A DNA stretch of 64,000 nucleotides from Piscicola geometra (Eukaryota; Annelida; Clitellata; Hirudinida; Piscicolidae). Under the pieces are notes generated by a model, which saw only the letters and a list, made by a program, of their open reading frames with translations, did no database searches and was not told the DNA's origin. Positions 1 to 16,659 of this stretch are shown here, piece by piece. Location: positions 2,106,931-2,170,930 of the forward strand of contig OX030963.1 of NCBI GenBank assembly GCA_943735955.1, read 5' to 3'. Both the position numbers and the translations under genes were made by a program. Each line of letters starts with the position of its first letter. Within the stretch, counting starts at the first letter, position 1.

Positions 1-560
1 TTCTTTTCATGTCTTTTATATTATTTTTCTTTTTCTCATGACTTTTATGTTATTTATATTTTCCTCATGACTTTCATATTATTTTAATATTATTTAAATT
101 AAAACTAATTATTATTTTTGACATTTTAATTGTCGTGTCATTAAGTCGTGTGAACACCACAATTGTGGTGCGCTTATTCGTGAAGTCATAATAACAGCTT
201 AAAAATGTAATAAAAACATTAATTATAATAATTATAAATATAATCATATTTATAATTAGAATAATTACATACAAAAGTGTTAATTATTGTTTTTAAAGCT
301 TCTATTAAACGGACAAATGTAATTGTATTTTTAAAACCGGTTTTTTGACATTTCCACGCTGAATCTTCTTTTTGTGACTTTTATTTCAATGCATTTATGG
401 ATAATATTATATTAAAAAAAACTATTTTAATGGTGATGATGATGATCTAATCACTATTATGACTTCCATATTGTTTCTCAATCTCTCTACAACATCAGAT
501 CTGTCGAATAAAAATAAATAAGTATATTTTTGGAGTAATTTACTAAACTTAATCAATAAC

Positions 561-641
<81 letters not shown>

Positions 642-758
642 ATTAATATTTTAGAAAATTTAAAGTATACAACAATTATTTTTTATATAAAATAATATTC
701 ATACTCAATTAGTCACTTAAAAACAAAAACATACTTTTTTCCATTTAAAAAATTGATT
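1..758. other. AT-rich stretch without a gene
   Basis: No open frame with coding character or splice-framed exon is visible. The stretch is A/T rich and contains a trinucleotide tract, listed separately. Confidence 0.5.
558..640. repeat. (AAT)n followed by (ATT)n, inverted microsatellite
   Basis: About fourteen AAT units run directly into a similar number of ATT units. The two halves are reverse complements, so the tract can fold into one long hairpin. Confidence 0.85.
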
Positions 759-859
759 TTAAAAGCCTCTAATCACAATGGAAAAATAAATATACATAAC
801 ATATATATAAAATTTATTTATATGTTTTAAAAACGGGAATTGAAATGTTAAGAGCACAC

Positions 860-1683
860 CCTTATATTTGAGGTTGTTGAAGGGCTTCAGGGGGTTGGTG
901 AGGTCTTTGAGGAGCTCCCTCGTTCTGAGGAATTTCGAGACCTTTGGAGGAGGTTTGAGTAAATAAAGAACATTTATGGATAAATCTAATGACTCACTGA
1001 ATAAAACTACAAGTAGCAATTCTAAGCTTACATTTTTAAAACTTTCATCTTAACTTAAAAAAATTATTTTTTTATTTTTTAAAATCCCATCTAATCTTTT
1101 CATTTTACCCTCCCTAAGTCTTCCATCCTATCCCTCTCATCCTTCCACCCTACCCTACCTCCCTCATTCTTCTACCCATCCCTCCCTCAACCCCCTCTCC
1201 AATATCCGACCTCCATTCTCCTCTCCCGACCCTCCCACCAACCGAGGTATACTCATGCAGTCCCAAGGCAACGGCTTTCGAGTAGACGCAATGGGCTTTG
1301 GTCAGACGTCGACCACTACTATCATAACCAGCAATGCTTCTGGCATCACTATCATAACCAGCAATGTTTCTGGCATCACTATAATAACCAGCAATGTTTC
1401 TGGCATCACTATCATAACTTTTGTTCTTGTTTCGTTTGTTTTTGTTGTTGTAGTACTCATAATCGTCATCATTAATTTGTTGATTAATGTCAAAGGTTTT
1501 GTGATTTTTATTACTTTTTTTAATGCTTTTTTTGTTGCTTTCAATGTTGGTATAAACAATTTGATCATAATTGTTATTGTTGTAGTAGCAGCTGTTGTTG
1601 GAAGAAATGTGAGGAAGAAATTCAACACTACTCGTGTTTCTGTGTTGTTGTTGTTGTTTTTGTTGTTGATATACATGTTTCAT
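860..1683 (-). CDS. Unrecognised Gln/Asn-rich protein with YDSDAR repeats, two exons seen
   Basis: Exon 1 (1683 to 1243) starts at a true ATG. It reads a Gln-rich N-terminus (MKHVYQQQKQQQQ), an Asn/Lys-rich middle, then three to four copies of a ten-residue unit close to YDSDARNIAG, and ends in a helical segment (SKAVALGLHEYTS). A possible donor follows at 1242. Exon 2 (941 to 860) begins after a CCAAAG acceptor, joins in phase 0, and reads SKFLRTRELLKDLTNPLKPF before a donor at 859. No family is recognised. The unit repeats at DNA level (30 bp), so it probably grew by tandem duplication. Exon 2 is also open on the plus strand with its own AG and GT flanks, so strand assignment is uncertain. 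The 3' end was not found. Confidence 0.35.
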
Positions 1684-1911
1684 TGTTGTGGTTGTTGATA
1701 TACTTGCTGGTTGGTTGATTTGGTTGATGTGAGTTGTGCAGTCAATTCTATTCGATTAAATTTCATTTTTTTGAAATTTTCTTGTTAATGATATACGATT
1801 TTATTAGAACTTTATACTCAACAACAACAACAACAACAAATCAACAACAACAACAACATCAACAACAACCACTCCATGCCAACCCTTCCATACTTTTCCT
1901 TCCAGCTATTT

Positions 1912-2017
1912 TTAGGAGCACTCGACGGTGATTGGTCGAAGAGTGATGACGTCAGAAGGCTCGAACCAGACGAGATACGTAATTGGCTGTGGAGATTGAC
2001 CCAACAAATTTTTTAAA
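1912..2017. other. Exon-like segment open on both strands
   Basis: On the minus strand an acceptor (CCACAG) precedes 1986, and the frame PITYLVWFEPSDVITL runs to a TAA at 1914-1912. On the plus strand an acceptor (TTTTAG) precedes 1916, and the frame ALDGDWSKSDDVRRLEPDEI runs to a TAA near 2017. Both look protein-like and both end at a stop. Only one can be the real terminal exon of a neighbouring gene. A CRE-type TGACGTCA octamer lies at 1947-1954. Confidence 0.35.
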
Positions 2018-2160
2018 TTTATATTTATAAATTAATATTATTAAACTTATATTTCTAAATGTCTTTATTACAATTAATTTATTATAATAATTAATTAAGG
2101 TATTAATTATTAAATAATGCTACAATATGCAAGTTAATTTGTATAGCATTTATTCAAAAA

Positions 2161-7818
<5,658 letters not shown>

Positions 7819-8261
7819 GTTGCTGTCGTTGTTGTCGTTGTTGTCGATGTTGTTGCTGTTGTCGTTGTTGTCGTTGTTGCTGGTGTCGTTGTTGATGTTT
7901 TTGTTGATGTTGTTGTTGATGTTGTCGTTGTTGTCGTTGTTGCTGGTGTTGCTGGTGTCGTTGTTGCTGGTGTCGTTGTTGATGTTTTTGTTTTTGTTGA
8001 TGTTGTTGTTGATGTTGTCGTTGTTGTCGTTGTTGCTGGTGTTGCTGGTGTCGTTGTTGTCGTTGTGGATGTTGCTGGTGTTGTTGTTGCTGTTGTTGTT
8101 GCTGTTGTTGTTACTGGTGTTGATGTTGTTGTTGTTGTTACTGTTGTTGCTGCTGCTTTTGTTTGGGGATGTTAGTGTTATCGCTTTTGTTTTCAAATTG
8201 TGGCAATTGTTTCCATTGTTGAGATTGTTGAGCGAAGGGTTTTGAATGAAGTTGTAGTTTT

Positions 8262-8527
8262 TGGTGGTGTAGTTGTTGGTGGTGGAGTGTTGTTGGTGGT
8301 GGAGTGTTGTTGGTGGTGGAGTGTTGTTGGTGGTGGAGTTGTTGGTGGTGGAGTTGTTGGTGGTGGAGTGTTGTTGGTGGTGGAGTTGTTGGTGGTGGAG
8401 TTGTTGGTGGTGTAGTTGTTGGTGGTGGAGTTGTTGGTGGTGGAGTGTTGTTGGTGGTGGAGTTGTTGGTGGTGGAGTTGTTGGTGGTGGAGTTGTTGGT
8501 GGTAGAGTTGTTGGTGGTGGAGTTGCT
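8262..8527. repeat. 15-bp minisatellite GTTGTTGGTGGTGGA
   Basis: About seventeen copies of GTTGTTGGTGGTGGA, alternating with a variant carrying an extra GTG. The region is G/T-only on the plus strand. It is open in several frames but is repeat, not gene. Confidence 0.9.
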
Positions 8528-8539
8528 TTGTTATTTCTG

Positions 8540-9800
8540 AATTATTTTTTCAGTGAGTTTGCAACTGTGTAATCTGCTTTTTACATTCCAAACACCCACA
8601 CACATCACTCTACAATCATAAACAAAAAGACAAACACAAACAAGACATCCACAAGAACTAGGCATATTATATAAACATCCTTTACATGAATATGCAAATT
8701 CTAATGTATGCAGAATAAATGTCCATGCAACCCCTGTAAACAACCAATGCATTTTCCTTGACAACCATTCCAGCCATATTTCCAGGTTTCCAATAAGGGA
8801 TGTGCGATTTTATTCTTTGAATTTGGAAAGAAAACACTTGGTTTGAATTGGGAGAAAAAGATTGAGTTAAAAGGCCTTTGACATTTTGAAGTTTTTTATC
8901 TTATTTTTATTTTTTTTTATTTTTGCATTAAACCATTTTCATCTAATTTTTTATAGACTTTTTATTATCTGCTAATAATAATTTTCTACAAACTTTGTAA
9001 ATAATTTAATTTTACACTTCGACATTAACAAAAATCTCAAATAGAAGTTTAAACTAATAAAAAAACAAGAAAAACATAAAAACAAAATGAAAGAAAATAA
9101 ATAAAATTCAAGTCTTTTTTTACTCTTTGGTGTGTGCTCAGTGAATAGCTTTAGAATGATTCATGCTCTGTAAACTTTGCACGAGCAAATAAGAGAATCA
9201 AAGAGCTAAGTTTGTTCTAAAAAAAATCTGAAATAAAAAAAAATTCATTTTTTTTACCTTTTCAATAAAACATTAAAAATCGGGGAAGTTTTAAAAACAT
9301 AAAAAATGAAAAAATACTTAAATGAGATATGAAATGTGATGGCACTAAATGGGGCATATCGTTCTAATAAATGCAAAACACAGCAAGGGGCGGTAGTCCT
9401 TTGATAGAATATGACGGTCTTCTTGCAGGATTAAGACTGGGTATCGAGTGTGTTTATATGTGTGTTAATATGTCCTTATGTGTGTTTATGTTTGTATGTG
9501 AGTGTGCTTGTGTTTATATTGTTTTATGTATGTTTCCATGTGTTTTTGTTTAGATGTTTTTTTTGTTTTTTTATCCATTTAAATTTCTTGGAATTTGGAG
9601 CTTCAACTGTGTCAGAGTCAAATGAGAAATAGATGAAGGTTTATTTGAAGGTACTTGTTTTTATACTCTTGTTTTTATAAATGTGTTTGATGTGTTTGTG
9701 GTAAAGAATTTTTTTATGTGTTTTAAATTAGTTGTTTTTATGTGTTTTACACATATATATGTATGTGATTGTTTTAGTGTGTTTATGGTTACGAAACTAG
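8540..9800. other. No gene seen
   Basis: AT-rich sequence with a TGTGTTTATGTTTG-type stretch around 9450-9760. I see no splice-framed exon or conserved coding segment. Confidence 0.5.
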
Positions 9801-9813
9801 GACGTAACAAGCC

Positions 9814-9821
9814 TATATAAA
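9814..9821 (+). promoter_or_regulatory. TATA-like box upstream of the GPCR
   Basis: TATATAAA in a locally GC-richer context, about 370 bp before the GPCR start codon and on its strand. Position and sequence fit a core promoter, but no start site can be read from sequence alone. Confidence 0.35.
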
Positions 9822-10192
9822 AGCCATTGTCTTGTTAAATCCGATGTAAAGCCTTAGTCATTACATCCTTTCTTTGGACTAATTGAATTTTGAATGAATG
9901 TCGGTTTCCAGCATACATAACGGAAGGTTGTTGAAAAAGTGGGTTATGCTAGTCACAATAAAGTTGTAATATAAATTAAGGTTGATTAAAGTTGAGATTA
10001 AAGTTGGCACTTTTGTTCATAATTTAGTTTGTGTTTTTAAATATTTCAAATATTTGAAAGTTTCTGGTGGAATTCTATAGAATAAAACTTATTGGAAAGT
10101 TTATTTAAGAAGAGATTTAAAAAAGGAATAAAACTCGGAATGACGTGAATCGGAAATAGCTTTGAAGCTAACAAAAAGTGGATTCCTACAAA

Positions 10193-13100
10193 ATGACCAT
10201 GGCAACAAACACTGGAAACAGCAGCGACCACACGATGACGCCGACGATGGTGGTGGAAGAAGAAGACGACTACTGGAAAGAAGAAGATGCTAAGAGGGCG
10301 TTGGATGAGACTCTCTGGATCTACATCTCCCCGTGGGTGCTGCTGCTGGGCCTGGTGGGCAACTCGTTGGTGCTGGTGGTGATGCGCAGGAAGCGGATGC
10401 GAGGCTCGAGCACGTGCGTCTACCTGGTCTGCCTCTCGATCTTCGACACGTTCGCCCTCCTCTCCGGCGTCATTCCCGAACTCAGCTACGCCCTGCGCTT
10501 GCCCCTCTTCGCCACCATCGCGCCAGCCACATGCCGCTTCGAGAAGTTCTTCTTCTACTGCACCTCCGACACCGGCATCTGGGTGCTGGTCGCCTTCACG
10601 TTCGACCGCTTCATCGCCGTGTGCTTCCCGCTGCGCAAAAAGTCCTTCTGCGTGCCCATGCGCTCCAAACTCGCCTGTCTCGCCATCCTCCTCCTCGCTG
10701 TCACCAAGAACCTCCACGTCTTCTGGACCAAAAACATCGTCTACGAGTTCAACGCCACTTCTTCCAACGTTCCATTCGCCTCCAACACAAATCTTCAAGC
10801 ATATGTCAACCTGGACATTTTTCTACCAACCACAACGAGTTATTTCCCGTCACTTAATCAACACACAAGCAACAATGTAACAACAACGAATTCATCATCC
10901 AACCACCAAAGCCTCAACTTTCCTCTCTCTTCCACAAACCCTCCATTCCATACCACCAACGAATCCCGACTCCAATTCGAAGGCTTCAATATCTCCTTAT
11001 TGCAGGCTTTATGGACCGAAGAAAACGATTTCTCTCAAGTAATTGCCTTATTCTAGATTTTCTCCCCCTCTTTTGCTGACCGAGTGTTTATATGTATACA
11101 CATTTTCACCATTGTATTGTATTGTCGTGTATTCAATAGATACAATTTCATTTACTGATTATGTAACAATAATTGCAACTAATATTAAAACAAGAACCGA
11201 AACTTGCTACTGAAACAACCTCCAAACATTTCTTCCACACCGCCAAACAACCCCCAACTACCCCAAACAACCCCCAACTACCCCCAACTACCCCAAACAA
11301 CCCCCAACTACCCCAAACAACCTCCAAATACCCCAAACAACCCCCAACTACCCCAAACAACCCCCAACTATCCCCAAACAACCCCTAACTACCCCAAACA
11401 ACCCCTAACTACCCTAAACAACCCCCAACTATCCCCAAACAACCCCCAAACAACCCCCAACTACTCTTAAACAACTCCCAACCACCCCCAAACAACTTTC
11501 AACCACCCTCAAACAACCCCCAACCACCACCAAACCACTCTTAAACCACCACAGAAAACTCCAGAACCACCAGGAATTCAACCCGAACAGCTGCAAAACC
11601 TAGTCTTCAACACACAACAACACATTCCACGGAATAACCAAACAACGACACCACCATCTCAAAAAACAACAACTACAACTGCATCAACAAAAAACCCAAT
11701 AACACCAACACACTACACGCTCATACACTGTGACATAGACGACAATTTTTATCATTTCGAGAAAAAGATTCGGCCCTGGATTGCCCTGGCCCTGATCTCT
11801 CTTTCCCCCTTCGCCATCTTGCTTATTTGCAACATCATGATCATCACCGCCCTCTTTAAAGCCTCCCAAAGAACATCTCTAAGCACCCATCCTTCGAAAT
11901 TAGAAAAAGAACACGTTCCGAAGAAAACCAATTTTTCCATTGCCACTCTAAGAGGTTCTCTTTAACTCTAATGTTTTTTAAATTTTAGTATATATTTAAA
12001 TATAGTCGTTTTAAAGATTTATATATATATATATTTATTTAAACCTATATTTTAAAGTTATTTATCTCTTCTTGACGGAAAACTTATTGATTAAAACAAA
12101 CTTAGTTATGGAGTATATAAAAAATTAAAATTTCGAGTAAATAAAAATTAAAATTTTAAAGAAGCATTTTTGTTTTTATATAGTTTTTATTAGATCAATA
12201 AACATGCTTAAATGTATGCAAACACACGCCCGCACTTGATTCACATAGAGAATTTAAGCTATTTTTCTGAAGAGAAAAATAAATTTGACTTTTAGAAAAT
12301 TTAATTTTGTTTCAAAACCGTCGATCTTGTTTAAAAAAGTTTTGTTTTCGTTTTTCCAGCTAATTATCAAATTTCAGCCCTAAATAGAAGAATGTTTTTG
12401 TTTACAAGTTTTATGTCCTGTTTTTGTAGTTAAAACCTTGTTAAAGTTATATAAAAAAAAATTTAATTTTTTTTTACAGAAATGTTTGTATCTGCGAAGA
12501 ATAAATTTAACATCACTAACAACTGCAACAATGACAACAACAACCTCAACAACAACAACGAAAAGCACACAAAAACAAACTCAGATGAAGCAATCACCAG
12601 CAACCAAACAAGAGTAGACTTAACGGATAAAAAAGTAACGTTCGATGTTAACTCATGCCCACCAATTGACTCTAATGGAAGGAAACAAGACTCTATTGAT
12701 AGTGGTGATGATGATGATTGCGCTAGGAAAGTTCTAACAAAAGGAATAAATGGAGATAAATTTAATCAAGAAGTCAATGATGGTGATGGTGACAAGGTTG
12801 CCGCTAATGATAAAGAAGCTCCTAATAATAGTTATGGTGATAACAAGAATAAGGGTGGTGCCGTAGATGTAATTGATAACAGCATTCAAAACTTAAAACG
12901 TTCATCAACCCCAACCACAGCACCACCCTCCAATCATCTCCGACTTTCTAAATCATCATCAGCACCATCCATTAAAAAACCATCATCATTACCACCGGCT
13001 AAACGCTCACTATCATCAACATCTTCATCACAATCATCATCACAACCACCATCATCATCATCAAGAACACCTTCCTCCGGCTACAAACAGACGACTCTGA

Positions 13101-13507
13101 TGTGCGTGAGCGCCTCTATGGCATTCCTAGTATGCGTTCTCCCATCCATCCTCATGCTAATTGGAAAACCCTACTGGTCTAAAAATAGCGACGGTGCAGC
13201 CAATCATCTGTACTATACATTTAAATCAATTAATAACCAATTAGCGTGTCTTAATCACTCAATTAACTTTTTTCTGTATTGTTTTACTGGCAAGAGGTTC
13301 CGAGATGAGTTGAAGAGTGTGTTTAGGGAGTGGAGGGATGGGGTGAAGAGGGGAACAAAGTGGGTTTCTGGAGTTTTTGGTGGAGTATTTGGGGCTTGTA
13401 GGGGTGCTTCGAGGGCTGAAAAACATGTGGTGCATTGTCAGAGGAAACATGGTGAAACTGTTGAGAGGGTGAAAGGACCAATTATCCTTGAAGTTGAGGA
13501 CAGTTGA
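10193..13507 (+). CDS. Rhodopsin-class (class A) G-protein-coupled receptor, peptide-receptor type
   Basis: Three exons join in phase: 10193-11038, 11555-11954 and 12480-13507, giving 757 aa. The ATG at 10193 follows an in-frame stop at 10169; a second ATG at 10199 has a better context. Helices: TM1 about 42-64 with GNS, TM2 74-97 with LxxxD, TM3 114-139 ending in DRF, TM4 159-178, TM5 357-382, TM6 about 621-642, and TM7 with NHSINFFLYC, the variant of NPxxY seen in many peptide receptors, then a helix-8 segment. Cys114 and Cys341 can form the usual TM3-ECL2 disulfide. ECL2 is about 178 residues, Thr/Asn-rich with sequons. ICL3 is about 235 residues, Asp/Asn- then Ser-rich. Class A membership is clear. 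Closeness to lophotrochozoan FMRFamide-type or orphan peptide receptors is inference, and the ligand is unknown. Confidence 0.85.
11225..11550. repeat. 20-bp minisatellite in GPCR intron 1
   Basis: About fourteen copies of a unit close to CCCCAAACAACCCCCAACTA. It is purine-poor on the plus strand and provides the pyrimidine-rich stretch ahead of the exon 2 acceptor at 11554. Confidence 0.85.
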
Positions 13508-13543
13508 GCTGCGTGGAAGTTTTGATCGACTGAGTTCTCAAAT

Positions 13544-13551
13544 ATTGTTCT
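13544..13551. repeat. Left 8-bp target-site duplication of the hAT element
   Basis: ATTGTTCT directly outside the left terminal repeat. It matches ATTGTCCT at 14618-14625 outside the right terminal repeat in seven of eight bases. Confidence 0.75.
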
Positions 13552-13964
13552 TAGAGACCGACCGAAATTCAGTTTCGGCACTGAAATTGCCCATTTTTTT
13601 AGTTTCGGTCATTTTTCGGTTTCGCCCAAATCTAATTTTGTAATTTCGGTTTCGGCCGAAATGGATCTCATATTTGCCGAAAAACCAATTTTTTATTTAT
13701 TTAGTTTATCTGATTTATCTGTAGATCCTCAATCATGTTCGATCTATTAAGTTTGGGTTTGATTCTCATCTCTATTAGATATCTATTAGATATAGTGGTT
13801 GATTGATTTATGGGTGACAAGACTAATTGTTCAAATAACATATACAAGCATCTGGAACAAAAACAACCATTGTATTGAAATTTAATTTAATTGGCATACG
13901 TTCAATGATAATATTGGAAAAAAAAACTTTTTTTGAGCACATTTTTTTAATACAAAGATTAGTT

Positions 13965-14165
13965 CAAAAACAATACACATATACATCTTCACAACTAGAA
14001 CTTTTAAATTCACAGATACATACATATATACCAGACCCCACATTGACAACATACACATATAAAACTCTAAATACAATTGACAACTCACACATATAAGACT
14101 CTTAACACCAATTATACCAGACCACACATTGAGAACATACACATATAAGACTCTACATACCAGTT
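13965..14165. repeat. Imperfect tandem repeat inside the hAT element
   Basis: Segments of about 50-60 bp containing ACACATATAAGACTCT and a following TTGACAAC or TTGAGAAC recur three to four times. This internal expansion replaces transposase coding sequence. Confidence 0.6.
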
Positions 14166-14344
14166 GTAGTCAATATTCATGTCTTGAGCCTGCTGCTCGA
14201 AAATACTTATCTGCACCCTCAACAAGTGTGGCTAGCGAGCAACTATTTAGTTCTACAGGGAAAATCTACGCAGATCGTTGCAGCAACCTTCTTGGTGAAA
14301 ATGTTGAAAACAAATTGTTTCTGGCTTCGTCTGTTTGGATTTAA
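14129..14344 (+). pseudogene. hAT transposase C-terminal dimerisation domain, remnant
   Basis: The frame contains ARKYLSAPSTSVASEQLFSS followed by TGKIYADR, N-L-L and ENVENKLFL, then a stop. This matches the conserved hAT C-terminal pattern: a Leu/Ala-rich start, P-x-T/S, S-E-x-x-F-S, G-x-I, R, and a helix before the stop. Nothing upstream in the element encodes the rest of a transposase, so it is a non-autonomous or dead copy. Confidence 0.8.
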
Positions 14345-14914
14345 TTATTAAACAAAAATTGTTATCGTTCAATACTATTTTTTGCTTTTAATAAACTTAT
14401 GTAGACCATTTTTGTTGTTGAAAAACTTTCTTTATTTTTCTCAACATTTTTTTTGCTTGAAATTACTTATTAAACTGACATTAGCATCGTTAAATACTAT
14501 TTTTTTGTTTTTAATGAAAGTTGGGAAAAATTTCGGTTTTGGCCGAAAATCTGATTTCAATTTCGGTTTAATTTCGGTTTCGACCGAATTAAAAATATCA
14601 GTTTCGGTCGGTCTCTAATTGTCCTCGATTTTTATAAAATATTTATTCATTTATTATTTTAAATATATTTATTTCTATAAATTTTATTTTATGATTTGTT
14701 TTATATTTCTTATTAATTGAACTGTTTTATTCTTATTATTTAATTCTTATCGGTTAACTAATTAATCACTTTATGCTCGTTTAATATTTTTTCTCAAGTA
14801 TTTTGAATTATCTATTCATTTTATAAGTGTCAATAAATTTAATCAACATTCTGTTCACCATTCTTCATGCCTATTTGTGGTCTAATGAGATCCTAAAGAT
14901 TATACAAGAGTCGT

Positions 14915-15000
14915 GAAGGCCCAATCAATCAATCAATCACAGGCGTTTATACAGCGCTTTTTATCTAATTCAAAAGCGCTTTTAAATAAATTTGTTAAAT
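14915..15000. repeat. Dispersed repeat with a GCGCTTT hairpin (SINE-like tail)
   Basis: A CAATCAATCAATCA tract is followed by GTTTATACAGCGCTTTTTA and a second inverted AAAGCGCTTTTA. Tails of this type are common in invertebrate dispersed repeats. A related tail (GGTATATAAATATTGATTGATTG) occurs in the opposite orientation near 30690-30715. The family is not identified. Confidence 0.4.
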
Positions 15001-15329
15001 AAAACGGTTTTTAGACCACTACCAATAGATGTATATATATAACAATTTAAATATAAAAAAAACAAACAATCAACCTCATTAATCCAACCTCACCCAAGGT
15101 AAATACATTTTCAAAAGTATTACTCAAACCCACCGATTCATCATTCATTATTCTTATCAAAAAAGTATTTTTCTATTTCTGCAAAATGCAAAAAAAGAAA
15201 AATCATTCATTCATTCATAGCTACGACTTTTCCACCAAATCACAATGTAACACTCGTGCGTAATCAGCGATCATTAACAGCATTAATAAAGGCTGCACTT
15301 CTCTCTTCTCATTGCCGTTTTTTAAAATA

Positions 15330-15525
15330 AAATAATAATGATAATTAATAATAATAATTATTATTATTATAATAATAATAGTAATGATAATTAATAATAA
15401 TAATAATAATAATGATAGTTATAATAATAATATTAATGATAATTAATAACAGTAATAATAAAAACAATAATAACAATTTAATTCTCAATAATAATAATAT
15501 TATTATTGTCATTATTATTGTCATT
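15330..15525. repeat. AAT/ATT imperfect microsatellite
   Basis: Alternating ATAATAATAAT and TTATTATTAT blocks with GATAATTAAT interruptions. The 15560-16650 interval after it holds AT-rich sequence with no visible gene. Confidence 0.75.
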
Positions 15526-16659
15526 AATGGCAGTAATTTTCTCTTCAAAGCGATCACTTCTCACAGCATGAAAGGGAACTGCATGTGACGTGTGATTACA
15601 GCTTAGAAGTGCACTTGGATGGATTAAAGAGGGCATAAAGAAATTGTTTTTTTTTGTTTTTTTAAAGACGTATAATTTTGTTTTTGAATTATTATTTTAA
15701 CATTTTTATGCTTACTTTTTCCATTATTTTTGGGTTTTATAGTAGTTTTTTTAATGTTTTATTATTTGTTTATTTTGATTATACTTTTTTTGAGTCAATT
15801 GTAATGTTTTGGTTTACGCTAGATTAGTAATATTCGTCGTTGTATTGCATCGCAATTTTTCAATTTCCATCTTTTTATTTTATTTTTATATATTTATTTT
15901 AATTTTATATTTATTTTATTTATTTATCAATATTTATATCTTTAAAAAACTGAATATTGAAATTGTAATTAAATTTAAGTTGTAAAAAATTTTGTAATAT
16001 AAAAAATTGTTTTAAAATATATATAAAATAAAACAAAATATAAATGTCAAGATGTGACGAAAAATATTATTCAAAGCTTATTTTTCATTTTTCCTAAAAC
16101 TGAATTTAAAAAATAGATAAAAATGCGGGTGATTGATATGCTGTCAGGTGTTTACTGTCATGAAAGTATTCAATTTTTCTCTCTCAGAAAGGCTCATTTA
16201 TGTGAAGGGAATAAAACTGTTAAACAAAGGTAACCCCTGAAAAAGATAAAATCTTGTTTGAATAAACCAAAAATTACGTCGGCGTATTAATCCTATATTT
16301 ATTTTAAAACTCCAAGAAAGAAACTTTTAATTCCTTTTTTTGGAGCATTTAAAATTAAATAGAAAAACCGTTAAAAAGAAAGTAAAACAACGAAGGTAGA
16401 TTTGATTGCAAGTAATTTGACGTTTGAAGCGCAAAGTAAACAAAATAAAAATAAGTCAACACCTGAGGTGTAATTACAACAATAATAACCATCAACAATA
16501 TTTCTCTGGAATCTAAAAATTAAAGTTTCTTTTTGTTTTAAACAAAAGCCGAACAGTTTGTGTAACGGAAAAACAGACATTTAGGATAAAATACGTCAAA
16601 AATAAGTCAAAAAAAGGGGTTTTACATATTAAAAGCGGATTAACGAATTAATAAAAAGT

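Larger units (their letters stand above)
13552..14617 (+). mobile_element. Degenerate hAT-superfamily DNA transposon
   Basis: The element opens with TAGAGACCGACCGAAA and closes with the exact reverse complement. The subterminal regions are also inverted relatives rich in TTTCGG. An 8-bp target duplication with one mismatch flanks it. A C-terminal hAT dimerisation segment is still readable inside (14129-14344). At about 1.07 kb it is far too short for a complete hAT transposase gene and has lost the DNA-binding and catalytic regions. It sits 45 bp after the GPCR stop codon, so it may form part of that gene's 3' UTR. Confidence 0.85.

Noticed and set aside
1255..1698. Plus frame with GITIITSN repeats
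   Set aside because: It is the complement of the YDSDAR repeat exon on the minus strand, which has a true ATG and better residue composition.
10178..13507. Reading the receptor as two separate genes because of the stop at 11056
   Set aside because: The donor at 11038, the middle exon with TM5 and the acceptor at 12479 join in exact phase and complete seven helices.
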